The translations under genes were made by a program, and so were the position numbers. Source: Helianthus annuus (Eukaryota > Streptophyta > Magnoliopsida > Asterales > Asteraceae). From it: DNA of 64,000 nt. The notes under the pieces were generated by a model. It was not told the DNA's origin. It did no database searches and was given only the letters and a program-made list of their open reading frames with translations. The number at the start of each line of letters is the position of its first letter. The first letter of the stretch is position 1. Shown one piece after another: positions 32,136 to 44,988 of the stretch. Where the stretch lies: positions 118,313,426 to 118,377,425 of the forward strand of contig NC_035448.2 in assembly GCF_002127325.2 (NCBI RefSeq). Reading direction: 5' to 3'.

Positions 32136-32303
32136 TCAAAACGATTTCCATGTTTCTTTAGCCAAACGACTATACAACGCTTGTGAGTCTTTTCTCACTC
32201 GCCAAGCACTGGTCTTTGGTAATATGGTTCTTGTCGGCATCCATAGTAGTTCTTCCTTTTTGTCTACACCAGCACATTGCACTGAGTTCAGCTTGTTAGG
32301 CAT
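32136..32303 (-). CDS. Small ORF of 55 aa, unknown, inside Helitron B
   Basis: Minus strand, ATG at 32303 to TGA at 32136. It begins MPNKLNSVQCAGVDKK and ends LAKETWKSF. Composition is protein-like, with few low-complexity residues and balanced charge. It is not recognised, and its small size and Helitron location make a captured exon or chance ORF equally possible. Confidence 0.3.
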   Translation of the reverse strand: MPNKLNSVQCAGVDKKEELLWMPTRTILPKTSAWRVRKDSQALYSRLAKETWKSF

Positions 32304-33387
<1,084 letters not shown>

Positions 33388-34690
33388 ATTTTAAAGGTTA
33401 AAAGCCCAAAAAATATACTAGCCAAAAAAAAAATACAAGCCCAAAATATATACTAGCCCAAATTAATAGTTAATATCAAAATCTAACCCTAAATCCCTAA
33501 TTCCTAAAACAATACTCATAAACTGATTGTTCGAACTTCGAAGATCTGCATATCGCCGCTGCTAGTTAGTAAAGTGTATTGCTTTTGTTAGTAAAGTGTT
33601 GGACATGTTTTAGTTAAGTTAGGATTTGTTTTTGTTAAATGCAACCTTATAATTCAATCAAGCGAAACCGAGCGAAAACGATCCGCTCGATTTTAGTTAG
33701 GATTTGATAAAAACCGAGCAAAACCGAGCGAAAACGATCCGATCGATTCAAATTCAATCCGAGCATGAGCATCACTTTTGTGCTCGGTTTTGCAAATTCG
33801 ATCCGATCGGATCGAATCAGTTGTAATTCAATCCGAGCATGAGCATACCCTCGATCGGATCGGATCGGTTCATGAACACCCCTAGTTGTAGGTTGTTGGA
33901 TATGATTATTTTGTTTAATTTTGTCAAATGAAATTTATTATGATTATTTTGTTTAATGTGGTTGAACATTATATTGGATTTCCATAAATTGTAAACTGAT
34001 TAAAGTGTTCTTTTTTTATATTTTTTATCATTATATTAATTGGGAGAACTTATGTAGACTAATTTTTTATATTTATACTATTTTATGACTTTTTATTTTA
34101 GACAAAATTGCATAAATCAACCTTTATGTTATACCCAAACTACACTTCGTACCTTTCACTATGAAATCCGCAAAAACCAACCTTTACGTTCATGTTTTGT
34201 TACATCCTATAACCTTTACAACTAACCTCATCTAAAATCTCAGTTAAATGCCCTCACATGCATTGCATGTGAGGGCATTATAGTCTTTTCACAAGTCTTT
34301 TATTTAATGTATTTAAATAAATAATAAAACCAGATTTTAATAAATTAAAAAATATATATAAGACCCCTATCTCTTCCTCTTAGCTCTCTCTTGTCTCTTC
34401 AACAAACACCCACCATCAAAAAATCCGGCCACCATCACCACCGAATCCAGCAGCTACCACCACCAAATCTGAACATCCTGTTTCGATAATCGTTTCTTAC
34501 ACAAATCAATATATCCTTTCTCAAATCAATATATCGTGAGAGATCCGATAATAGAATCACACCTTCGATGTTATATTCTAACAGAGATACCGAGTGGCAA
34601 CATCTCTGATTTCCTTCACCTGAATCATCACCGGCGTGTCGACCTCCGGGTACCGGGCTTCGTACATCCGACAATCAGAGTTTGCGAGTG

Positions 34691-35014
34691 ATGTCGTCAT
34701 TGACATCGATGAATGTAGTGGAATTTCAAGGTTTAAGGTTTTGGGGGAAAAGGATGAATCTTTCAGAAAGTTGGATACAGAAAGTTGGTGTAGGGTGGTT
34801 TAAGGTTGGTGTAGGAATCTTGAAGGTCACCGGCCAAAATCAACGAAACAGAGTCTCCGGCCAAAATCAACGAAACAGAGTCTCCGATCATCCCCGGAGA
34901 ATGAAACGGCAGCTTGAAGATTACGACGATGAAACGGCCACAGCGATTGCCCCGAAGCTTCTACTTCCGGTTCATTACAGCATTCGTCTAGATTTTAATA
35001 TCCTTTTTGTTTGA
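34691..35014 (+). CDS. Hypothetical ORF in MULE repeat unit 1, 107 aa
   Basis: Starts MSSLTSMNVVEFQG. It contains a duplicated NQRNRVSGQ/D motif and then RRMKRQLEDYDDETATAIAPK. No domain recognised. It could be a captured host exon or chance. The twin at 35540-35863 has two amino-acid changes (Met/Val and Ile/Thr). Confidence 0.35.
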   Translation: MSSLTSMNVVEFQGLRFWGKRMNLSESWIQKVGVGWFKVGVGILKVTGQNQRNRVSGQNQRNRVSDHPRRMKRQLEDYDDETATAIAPKLLLPVHYSIRLDFNILFV

Positions 35015-35539
35015 ATGTCTTGTTAATTTCTTTAGTGAGCTTGACTTTACTTCTGTTGTGTGATGATTCTACCCTCACTCTAGCCTAATTTCTTTCATTA
35101 TTGGACAAGTCAGTTCATCAACATTAATTAGCCTTTCATTAACAAGAATTCAACAATCCTCAATCGACAAAGAAGTATCATCGTTAAAGTCAAAAGCAGT
35201 TGTGTACGTATCTAAAGCAAATGTGTGTAGTTACCTGAAGCAAGGAAAATTGTGGTCTGTAGAAACAGATGGTGAAACAGAGTTTATTTGCAAACAGAGG
35301 TTTGGCAAAATGATGTTTGGTTGCATTTGATTTAAAATAATATATTAAATAAAAGGTTTGGGAAAAGACCATAATACCCTCACATGCAAAGCATGTGAGG
35401 TAAGTTAACACCTTCGATGTTATATTCTAACAGAGATACCGAGTGGCAACATCTCTGATTTCCTTCACCTGAATCATCACCGGCGTGTCGACCTCCGGGT
35501 ACCGGGCTTCGTACATCCGACAATCAGAGTTTGCGAGTG

Positions 35540-35863
35540 ATGTCGTCATTGACATCGGTGAATGTAGTGGAATTTCAAGGTTTAAGGTTTTGGGGGAAAA
35601 GGATGAATCTTTCAGAAAGTTGGATACAGAAAGTTGGTGTAGGGTGGTTTAAGGTTGGTGTAGGAATCTTGAAGGTCACCGGCCAAAATCAACGAAACAG
35701 AGTCTCCGGCCAAAATCAACGAAACAGAGTCTCCGATCATCCCCGGAGAATGAAACGGCAGCTTGAAGATTACGACGATGAAACGGCCACAGCGATTGCC
35801 CCGAAGCTTCTACTTCCGGTTCATTACAGCACTCGTCTAGATTTTAATATCCTTTTTGTTTGA
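35540..35863 (+). CDS. Hypothetical ORF in MULE repeat unit 2, 107 aa
   Basis: Duplicate of the ORF at 34691-35014, still open and nearly identical, as expected from a recent duplication. Function unknown. Confidence 0.35.
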   Translation: MSSLTSVNVVEFQGLRFWGKRMNLSESWIQKVGVGWFKVGVGILKVTGQNQRNRVSGQNQRNRVSDHPRRMKRQLEDYDDETATAIAPKLLLPVHYSTRLDFNILFV

Positions 35864-36439
35864 ATGTCTTGTTAATTTCTTTAGTGAGCTTGACTTTACT
35901 TCTGTTGTGTGATGATTCTACCCTCACTCTTGCCTAATTTCTTTCATTATTGGACAAGTCAGTTCATCAACATTAATTAGCCTTTCATTAACAAGAATTC
36001 AACAATCCTCAATCGACAAAGAAGTATCATCGTTAAAGTCAAAAGCAGTTGTGTACGTATCTAAAGCAAATGTGTGTAGTTACCTGAAGCAAGGAAAACT
36101 GTGGTCTGTAGAAACAGATGGTGAAACAGAGTTTATTTGCAAACAGTGGTTTGGCAAAATGATGTTTGGTTGCATTTGATTTAAAATAATATATTAAATA
36201 AAAGGTTTGGGAAGAGACCATAATACCCTCACATGCAAAGCATGTGAGGTAAGTTAACTGAGTTTTTGGACGAGGTTAGTGGTAAAGGTTGAACCTGTAG
36301 CAAAACATAAACATAAAGGTTGGTTTTTGCCGATTTCATAGTGAAAGGTACATAGTGCAGTTTGAGTATAACATAAAGGTTGATTTATGCAATTTGGTCT
36401 TTATTTTATTGGATTATCAATTTCTAAGGATACTAGGTT

Positions 36440-36652
36440 ATAACCCCGTTTATTACACGGGTCGAATAAATGAATTTTATATACTAAATAATAAAACAAT
36501 ATATCTTTAAAACCTCCTTTACTGCACGGATTGAATAAATATAATTTTATATATTAAATAATAAAAAGTTATATCTATAAGAACCATATTGTACGGGTTG
36601 AATAAATATAATTTTATATACCAAATAAAAAGTTATATCTTTAAAACCTAAT
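36440..36652 (-). repeat. Helitron A tandem repeat, left part
   Basis: About three imperfect units of 65-75 bp with acacgggt.gaataaat and ataataaaa.agttatatcttta. The repeat continues at 56411. Confidence 0.9.
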
Positions 36653-37365
36653 TTTTTTGAACGTTAAACTTCATTAAAAACGGCTAACCTAACAAAGGGC
36701 CACCACCAAAAGGATTACAATATATACATTGGGTTAACTAACCAATCCTTCCACTCTAAAATTTTTAAAATTAGAGCGATTTCTAAGCCAAAAAAACAAC
36801 AAAGATTTAACTAAAGCAACCACCTCTATAACCTTAGACGACGACCCTTCAAAAACCTTTTTGTTTCTTGTTTTCCAAATAGTCCAGCAAACGATCATCA
36901 GAATACCACGCAAGATTCGTTTATACCACTTGGTTTGCTTGCCGAGGCTAGGCAACAGCATCATTTCTTTAACATTTCTGAAAACCGGTTGTGTTAAACG
37001 ACACCAACTCTAGACCGCTTGCCAAACACCAAACGCGAAGCCGCAATCGACGAATAAGTGACCTGCAGATTCCGTAGCAGCTTCACAGAGAGGGCACAAG
37101 GTATCCTGAATCTGGATGTTTCTTTTAGCTAAAGCCAAACGGGTCGGAATCCTCTCCATCTCAATTCTCCACATCAAAACATTAACTTTTATAGGGACCC
37201 AAGAAACCCAACGCATCTCGTTATTTGTCTGCATATTCCGCCCCATGTTCAGCAAACTTTTTACACTTGCCACAGAAAAAACACCACCAGAATCGGCTTC
37301 CCACACCCACTTATCTTTGGATCCTGAAAAAGACACCTTGGACAACAAATTCTGCACGTCTTGCA
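36653..37365 (-). pseudogene. 5'-truncated LINE (L1-type) 3' part: RT C-terminus and zf-RVT
   Basis: Minus-strand translation gives the LINE ORF2 tail: KDKWVWEADSGGVFSVAS, then RWVSWVPIKVNVLMWRI and a Cys-rich zinc-binding block CPLCEAATESAGHLFVDCGF (37040-37110). After a frame break comes WTIWKTRNKKVFEG (about 36860). These mark the reverse-transcriptase zinc-binding domain of plant L1 LINEs. A short A-tail ends the element at about 36653. The remaining about 97 bp of the fragment lies at 56314-56410, separated by Tekay copy 2, and joins in frame (ISEMQ then DVQNLL). Confidence 0.9.
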
Positions 37366-37619
37366 TGTAACAACTCTCACTAAAATTAATACTTAGTATG
37401 TTAATTATCTATTAAGGAAACCCTAATTGAGAAACCCAAGTAATTCTGCATAAACCCTAAAATTTTCATAACAATCGGAATCAGGATCAGGCCCCTAAAA
37501 CTCAGGGGGGTAAAACCCTAGTTACGATTATCTAAATACCTTGTTGTCAGTTTTGAATTTTACGATTTCGTCAACTCAGCAGGCCTACACACACACGTAG
37601 CTACCCTATGGAAATAGGT

Positions 37620-37680
37620 GACCCCTCGCGCTACGCAAAGCCCAAGGGGGTACCCCTCGCGTCACGCGAGGGGGGTCAAA
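37620..37680 (+). repeat. CCCCTCGCG/CGCGAGGGG palindromic words upstream of the TATA box
   Basis: gacccctcgcgctacgc, then tacccctcgcgtcacgcgag, form nested inverted repeats within 60 bp of the TATA box. They are repeated in the 3' LTR at 45250-45310. Confidence 0.8.
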
Positions 37681-37687
37681 TTTTGTG

Positions 37688-37695
37688 TATAAATA
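37688..37695 (+). promoter_or_regulatory. LTR TATA box of Tekay copy 2
   Basis: tataaata in tgtgtataaatagtagac. The same box is at 45318-45325 in the 3' LTR. Confidence 0.78.
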
Positions 37696-38806
37696 GTAGA
37701 CATTGGGACTTGATTTCTGGTACTAAAACGACGAAGAAATTCGTTATACACACTGAGATATCGTAGAAACAGTTCACAACACACACCAATCTCGAAACGC
37801 TGCCGCAAAACAGGGTAATAACTCGATCACTATTACGATTCAATGTCCGATCGATTGAAACTATCCAACATATGTTTAAGTGCTGCTCAAATTGAGTTTA
37901 TACTTTGTCATTCCTCGTGATTTCGACTTGAATGTTTGAGTGTTGTCCAAATTCGGGCTATACTCTGTCATTCGTTGTGAATCCGCTGGATGTTTAAGTA
38001 TCGCACTTTGTCATTCGTTGTGAGGGTTTAATCTCGTGAATTGTCGTAACTGCTGTATTAGTTACTAACCCAGTTTGTGTGCATTGTTATTTAAATTAGG
38101 TTAAACAAGGCTAAATCAGTAGGCTTATACACTGCTCGTTAAATCTGCAATGTGAGTCATTCTCTTTTTATCAACTGTTTTACAAAACTCCAAGTTATTT
38201 TCAAAGTTATAATTACAGGGATTAAGTCTTTGTAATCACCAAATTACAGCCGGTATGTGGGGTTTTGTATACATTACTTGATAATCTTCACCATTGGACA
38301 ACGAGTTAGCCAAGGGGTGATATGACCATAGTCACAGACACCATTGGACGAATGGGCCAATGGGTCGAGTGACAAATACTGTGGGTAGTTGGTTGATATC
38401 AGAAACATTGTAATCACTCTTAATACTGTAAATTATAACAAATGTGTCGTTTTCAGTAAACTGAATGATTCACTCAGTATTTCCCCGCTGACAAAATCTT
38501 TTTCCAACATGTTTCGGGTGATCTGTTGTAGGCAAAGAAAAGTGTCGTGAAGCACTACAAGCTTAGAGAAGTGGCTCAATATAAATAAATAAAGAAACAT
38601 GTTTTGTAAAAATAAAGATTTCCCAGTGAAATCATGTTAATGTAAATTACGGGGTTTTATCCCTAACTTATGTAACGGGCATTTTTAATATTAAAAGATC
38701 CTGTATTAAATACTTCCGCTGTCGCCTAAATTAAATACCACGGGATTTCCTGCCTCGCGGCTCTAGACCGGGTCAAACCGGGGCCGAGGGCCGTGACAGG
38801 AAAAGG

Positions 38807-38820
38807 TGGTATCAGAGCCA
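38807..38820 (+). promoter_or_regulatory. Primer binding site, initiator tRNA-Met
   Basis: tggtatcagagcca eight bases after the 5' LTR. Confidence 0.97.
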
Positions 38821-38938
38821 CTGTTTTAAGCTTATCACTGATTTTAGCCTATTAAAGTAATTGAGGAATACTTAAAAATTTCTAATTGTCATTCTGTGAA
38901 TATGTGTTTTATTAACTGATTAATTGTTAAGTTACATT

Positions 38939-39223
38939 ATGGGTAAACAAAGGCTTTCTGCCATCTACCACAAATTAGATACTGCACCCAAAGAAAAAGG
39001 AATCTCTTCCTCAAAACACCCAGCAGATCTGGAAGAAGGGATTTTTGTCCCTAAAGCACAATTTGAAAATCCCCTTACCCCAGAGAAAAGAAATTCGATT
39101 ATTAGGAAAAGTCAGAAACCCCAACTCAAGAAAGTGAGGTTTAATCCAGAAATCCAGGAAATAGGAAATACTTCACCCTGGGAAGATAAATTAGATGAAA
39201 ATGGGCTAATCTCTATATGCTAG
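38939..39223 (+). pseudogene. Tekay extra ORF a, copy 2
   Basis: Starts MGKQRLSAIYHKLD at 38939 and matches the copy 1 protein at 10832-11155 through PWEDKLDE. There a small deletion shifts the frame, so the conserved WADLYMLA block is read as NGLISIC and ends early. Unknown function; short, Lys/Pro-rich. Confidence 0.65.
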
Positions 39224-39461
39224 CTATTGTAGCAGAAAATGCAAACCTCTAAACTACCAATAAGCCTGATCTAGTATTAGCATCTCTATCCAGAAAAACA
39301 CTACTTTGTAAATAAATAAATAAATCCTAGTGTGTTTTAAATTTCCGTTATCCTTTGTAAAATTAGTCTTTCGGTATACAATAAACGGAATGTTTATTTA
39401 AATTTCCTTATAAGATTTTAACTTAGCATTTTTGTGCATTTTGCATATATGCTAAACCAGC

Positions 39462-40193
39462 ATGAGTGAGCTATCTGAAGCATTTTAGGATCTCAATCTC
39501 TATCCAGTACCAATCGAAGTCTCCAACGACTTTACTGGTTATTTTGCTGATATAGAAGAACCTATGGAATTCCAAGCTCCACCTCCGGAGAAAGCAAAGC
39601 CTAAAAGAAGAAGATATGTAGGATGGAGGAAAGTACGTAGGAGGAAGCCGGTAACTAGGAAACTTCCAAAAAAAATAGAAAACCCTATGGAGAAAGGAAA
39701 AGGGATCGAGACTGGAGAGAGTTCTAAGCCAGCAGAAATAGAAATCAGGGAAAATTCTAGGCCAAAAGGAATAGAAATTGGAGAAAGCTCAAAACAAACT
39801 GAAGAAATAACCTTTCAAGAAGAAATAGACCGTCTACTAGCAAACTGTGATGTCATTAACCCTATCAACAACAACCTTTACCCTTATCTGGCCGAAATCC
39901 AACTTCCAGTAAATCTGGAACCAGCTATTCCAGACCCTCTAATCCACACTCGACCTTTAGGCGAAATGGAAGAGTGGTGGACAAACGACTGGCAATTTCA
40001 AAACATAATCAATAGTCCTTATACCTTTCTCCCACAGTTTGATCCAGAACCTATCCCCAACCCTCCAATGAGCAACGAAAACTTAGCCGAACTTCGTCAG
40101 TTTGGTGAAGAACTGATAGGTACCGGGAATAGGATCCGGGAAATAGGAGAACAAATTTCCTGGAAATACGACGAGAGGGAGCATCGCTACTAA
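39462..40193 (+). pseudogene. Tekay extra ORF b, copy 2 (one internal stop)
   Basis: The frame begins MSELSEAF, is broken by a TAG at about 39486-39488, and is then open from EEPMEFQAPPP (ATG 39564) to the stop at 40193. It carries the basic patch KPKRRRYVGWRKVRRRKP, the repeated EIGESSK-type motif, the EEWWTNDWQFQ block and a complete tail WKYDEREHRY. Compared with copy 1 it shows many substitutions but preserved blocks. No recognised domain. It lies about 260 bp before gag. Confidence 0.65.
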
Positions 40194-40453
40194 ACTGCCA
40201 GTTGACTAAAGAATAGTGGGGTTGGGAAGTATGTCTGTACAATAACAATAATAGTAAAATATAACTCTGTAAAATAGGAAATAAAACATTGTAAGATAAA
40301 CAGTGTGTATGGATGCATATATAATCTATAAAGTTAAAAGTCGAGAAATCGACAATTTTGGCTATATATGTTATGTGCTTATATGTAATTGTCTTGTTAC
40401 ATTTAACTATCAATTATTGGATACTAATAATTTACACTTATAATAATTATCAG

Positions 40454-41776
40454 ATGGAAAACGCTAATAATGAACCAGTTAATGAAGTAAACCAATCTGA
40501 GCAAAATCAGGAAAATCAGTATATGACTAGGCTTGATATCGAGAACATTGTTGCTCAAGGGATAGCCAATGCTATTCCAGCAATCATGGCTGCTGCCCAG
40601 AAACCTGCTGAACCACAACAAATCATTCATAGTAAACGTACTCCGGAAGATAACGACAGCAACAGCATAAATGGAGGCGGCAATCATGACGATAATAATC
40701 CACGACAGGCCCCACTTCCTAAGAAAATGAAAGCTGCAACTCCTGGTTGCACTTACAAAGAATTCCTTGCCTGTAAACCAGCAGAATTTGCAGGTAATGA
40801 AGGGGCAACTGCAACACTGCGTTAGTTAGAGAAAACCGAAGCAGTAATTGCAATAAGTAAATGTGCCGAAGAAGATAAGGTGATGTATGCGTCAAATTTG
40901 TTCAAAGAAGGGGCGCTAGAATGGTGGAACACGGTATTACAAGCAAAAGGAAGAAGGATGGCCTATGATATGAACTGGGAAGAATTTAAGAGTCTTGTAG
41001 AAAGAAAATTATGTCCCGAATATGAAAAGGAACAAATGGCGAATAAGTTCCTAAGCCATCGTATGGTAGGCGTAGATTGTCGAGGATATACTTCGACATT
41101 CTTTGAATATGCGAGAGTAGTACCAACACTGGCTTCGCCAGAACCGGTGCTCATCTCCCGTTATATTTGGGGATTAATTAGTGAAATCCGTAACATCGTT
41201 AAAGCGGCGAGACCACGCACTATTGACGATGCTGTGGAATTAGCTAATACCCTAACTGATGAACTGGTGCGCACAAGAGATGAAAACAGGAAGAAGGAAT
41301 TGGCTCAGAAAATTACCCAAGGATTTCGTACAGGTAATAATAACAGCTTTAAAAGAAGAGGAACATGACAATCTTCAACCCCACCATTCTGCAGAAATTG
41401 CAAAAGGAAACATTTTGGAAGATGCAATGCAACCTGCAATTTTTGCAAATCTGTAGGACATAGTGAAGAAAACTGCAGAAAGAAAACCATAATCTGCTAT
41501 AACTGCGGAGAAGCTGGGCATTTCAAACCCGAATGTCCTAAATTGGTTAAACCAGCAGATAACAAAGGTAAACCAGCAGACGGAACTACTAAGAAGAATG
41601 CCAGAGCATTCCAGCTGACCACCCAGGAAGCAGAACTCATTCCAGATGTGATAGCTGGTACGTTCTTAGTTCATGACGTGTTTGCAAAAGTATTATTTAA
41701 CTCTGGTGCAAACCAAAGTTTTATCAATACTTCATTCTGCCAAGCTCTTAATTTACCCTTAACCACCCTTAGGCAG
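40454..41776 (+). pseudogene. gag: Tekay copy 2 gag with zinc knuckles and start of protease, broken
   Basis: Starts MENANNEPVNEVNQSEQ. It is interrupted by a TAG after ATATLR (about 40823, Trp in copy 1) and a TGA after KRRGT (about 41366, Gly in copy 1). In between are the gag motifs FKEGALEWWNTVLQ and VPTLASPEPVLISRYIWGL. Zinc knuckles follow (CRNCKRKHFGRC, CNFCKSVGHSEENC, CYNCGEAGHFKPEC). The protease starts at about 41690 as LFNSGANQSF, where the catalytic Asp is Asn. A one-base deletion near 41777 then shifts the frame relative to pol. Gag and protease are therefore non-functional in this copy. Confidence 0.9.
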
Positions 41777-44700
41777 ATTTTACAGTCGAAAAGGCAGATG
41801 GGAATTCTGTTAACATAAATAAGGTTTTGCAGGAAGGAAAGATAGAACTTTTAGGTCATAAGTTCTCTGCAAACCTGTTACCTATGAAATTAGCTGGATT
41901 CGATGTAGTGTTAGGAATGGATTGGTTAGTAGCCAACCATGCTCGAATCCTTTGTGATAAGAATTCAGTAGAAATTCGTACCCCTACAGGAGAGATAATT
42001 TTAATTACAGGAGATAGACCTCGAAAGCCACTGAAATTCATTTCAGTAATGAAGTTGGCTAGTTATTCAAGGAAACAAGAAGTAGTGTATATGATTTCCG
42101 TAATCATTAACACTAAAAATAAGGAACTTCAGGACATCCCTGTAGTCTCGGAATACCCAGATATCTTTCCAGAAGAATTACCGGGGTTACCACCCGATAG
42201 AGAAGTAGAGTTTAGAATTCATCTAATTCCTGGAACTACACCAATAGCCAAGGCACCTTATCGATTAGCACCCACTGAAATGCCAGAATTGAAAAAGCAA
42301 TTAGATGAATTATTAAGCAAGGGATTTATACAACCTAGTTCATCCCCTTGGGGAGCACCAGTGTTGTTTGTGAAAAAGAAAGATGGGTCGATGAGGATGT
42401 GTATCGATTATAGGGAACTAAATAAGGTTACAATTAAGAATCGATACCCATTACCTAGGATTGACGATCTTTTTGATCAACTCCAAGGCGCTAGGTATTT
42501 TTCTAAGATAGACTTAAGATCCGGATATCATCAATTGAAAGTACAAGAGGAAGACATACCTAAAACTGCTTTCAGAACTAGGTATGGTCATTATGAGTTT
42601 ACAATCATGCCCTTTGGACTCACAAATGCTCCTGCAGCATTCATGGACATGATGAATCGAATTTGTAAACCATACTTGGATAAATTCGTAATTGTCTTCA
42701 TTGACGATATACTTATTTATTCCAAAAGTCAGGAAGAACATTGTGAGCACCTGCATACACTCTTAACTTTGTTAAGAAAGGAAAAGCTTTACGCCAAATT
42801 CTCAAAATGTGAATTATGGCTGCAGGAAGTACAATTCTTAGGACATATGGTGAATCACGAAGGGATTCACGTAGATCCTGCTAAAATAGAAGCAATCACC
42901 AAATGGAAGGTCCCACAAACGGCTATGGAAATTAGAAGTTTTCTAGGCTTAGCTGGATACTATAGACGCTTTATTAAGGATTTTTCCAAAATAGTTGTAC
43001 CCTTGACCAAGCTCACCTGTAAAGCAATTAAGTTTGAATGGGGACCTAGACAAGAAGAAGCTTTTAAAATCTTAAAGCAAAGATTGACAAATGCTCCAAT
43101 TTTAGCCTTGCCAGAAGGAACAGAAGATTTTGAAGTATATTGTGATGCTTCAAAATTAGGATTTGGATGTGTACTGATGCAACGCAAGAAGGTGATTGCG
43201 TATGCCTCCAGGCAATTGAAGAAACACGAGGAAAATTATACGACTCATGACTTAGAATTAGGAGCTATAATTTTTGCCCTTAAGATTTGGAGACATTATC
43301 TGTATGGAAGTAAGTTTACTGTTTATACAGATCATAAAAGTTTAAGGTATATATTTGGGCAAAAAGAGTTAAACATGAGGCAAAGAAGATGGATGGAAAT
43401 CCTAAGTGACTACGACTGTGATATTCAATATCACGAAGGAAAAGCAAATGTAGTTGCAGATGCTTTAAGTCCTAAGTATCATGAAAAGCAAAAGCGAGTC
43501 CGTGCTCTCAGATTAAATCTGCAAAATGATTTAATGGAGCAATTGAAGAAAGTTCAAGAAACCGCAATCAAGGATGATGATGAAGGAATGAAAGGTTACA
43601 TAAAGGAACTAGAGCAAGGAAATGCTGGAATTTGGAGATTCCACAAGAAAAGAATTTGGGTACCTAAGCAGGGAGAATTAAGAAATAAGATTTTAGAAGA
43701 AGCTCATAAATCTAGATATACCATACACCCAGGTAACAATAAGATGTACCAAGATTTAAGAAACAATTTTTGGTGGATAGGAATGAAAAAGGACATAGCT
43801 GAATACGTATCTAAGTGTCTTACTTGTTCACAAGTAAAAGCAGAACATCAGAAACCCTCAGGACTACTACAACAGTTAGAAATGCCTGTATGGAAATGGG
43901 AACTCATAACAATGGATTTTGTTACTAAGTTACCCAAAACCAGAAAAGGTAATGATGCAATTTGGGTAATTGTGGATCGATTAACCAAATCAGCTCTTTT
44001 TCTACCTATGAAGGAAACCTTTAGAATGGAAAGGTTAGCCAAGTTATACGTAGACGAAGTAGTATCCTTATATGGAGTTCCACTCTCCATTGTATCGGAT
44101 AAGGATAGTCATTTCACTTCCCATTTCTGGACTAGTTTCCAGGAAGCAATGGGAACCCGACTAAATTTAAGTACTGCATATCATCCCCAAACAGATGGAC
44201 AAAGTGAAAGGACGATACAAACCTTGGAAGACATGCTCCGAGCATGTGTAATTGATTTCGGTGGTAATTGGGATAACCACTTACCCTTAATTGAATTCTC
44301 CTATAACAATAGTTATCATTCCAGCATCGAAGCTGCCCCATTCGAGGCACTGTATGGACGCAATTGCAGAACTCCAGTTTGTTGGGTAGAAATAGGAGAA
44401 AGTCAATTATCAGGTCCAGAAATCATACAAGAAACCACTGACAAGATAACTCAAATCAAGGAAAGACTGGAGACGGCTAGAGATCGCCAGAAAAGCTATG
44501 CAGACAATCGTCGCAAGCCACTAGAGTTTCAAGTCGGAGACAAAGTACTTTTGAAAGTCTCTCCTTGGAAAGGAGTAGTACGATTCGGTAAGAAAGGAAA
44601 ACTGAGTCCAAGATACGTAGGACCATTTCCAGTAATGCAACGAATAGGACCAGTTGCTTATCGTTTACAACTACCAGAAGAACTAGCTGGAGTACATGAT

Positions 44701-44952
44701 GTATTTCATGTATCCAATCTCAATAAATGTTTATCTGACGAATCCCTGGTAGTACCTCTTCAAGATGTAGAGGTAAATGAAAAGTTAAAATTTATAGAAA
44801 AACCACTACAGATAGAAGATAGGAAAGTTAAATTTCTCAAGCACAAACGACTAGTGCTAGTCAAAATCAAATGGGATTCAAAAAGAGGACCAGAATACAC
44901 TTGGGAGCTGGAATCAGAAATGAAGCGGAAATATCCTCATTTATTCCAGTAA
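41777..44952 (+). CDS. pol: Tekay copy 2 pol: protease tail, RT, RNase H, integrase, chromodomain-like tail
   Basis: The frame is open to the stop at 44952. Residue numbers below count from 41827 (1041 aa). The protease second half VVLGMDWL is near residue 23. The RT has [32 protein letters not shown], the [11 protein letters not shown] helix and the catalytic FIDDILIYS at about 289-297. RNase H has [12 protein letters not shown] (about 435) and [10 protein letters not shown] (about 500). Integrase has the HHCC zinc finger (H..H at about 626-631, CLTC at about 664), then D (MDFVTKLP, about 695), D (SDKDSHF, about 757) and E ([12 protein letters not shown], about 792). The end [10 protein letters not shown] ... 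[15 protein letters not shown] is the group II chromodomain typical of Tekay. No internal stops, so all catalytic residues for reverse transcription and integration remain. Confidence 0.95.
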
Positions 44953-44988
44953 ATCTCGAGGACGAGATTTTTCTTAAGGTGGGGAGGA
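44953..44988 (+). promoter_or_regulatory. Pol-LTR spacer and polypurine tract of Tekay copy 2
   Basis: Includes ctcgaggacgagatttttct, then aaggtggggagga directly before the 3' LTR (tgtaacaac). Confidence 0.9.

Larger units (their letters stand above)
34560..36257 (+). repeat. 849-bp tandem duplication inside the MULE
   Basis: 34560-35408 and 35409-36257 are nearly identical. The offset of 849 bp is seen at several anchors (caccttcgatgttatattct at 34560/35409, and the ORFs). The unit includes the inner part of the right TIR (ccctcacatgcaaagcatgtg), so the duplication copied into the TIR. Confidence 0.95.
34101..36399. mobile_element. Mutator-like element (MULE) with long TIRs, 2299 bp
   Basis: The inverted ends are about 165-220 bp long (gacaaaattgcataaatcaa at left, gaccaaattgcataaatcaa from the right on the minus strand). 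The 9-bp target duplication tttatttta is at 34092-34100 and 36400-36408, diagnostic of Mutator. There is no transposase. The inside holds gene-like GC-richer DNA in two tandem copies, as in Pack-MULEs, but the source gene is not recognised. Both TIRs contain a cctcacatgc..gcatgtgagg palindrome. Confidence 0.93.
37366..38798 (+). mobile_element. 5' LTR of Tekay copy 2 (1433 bp)
   Basis: Starts tgtaacaactctcac and ends ggccgtgaca. U3 contains ccctcgcg/cgcgaggg inverted words just before the TATA box. R/U5 match copy 1. Confidence 0.95.
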
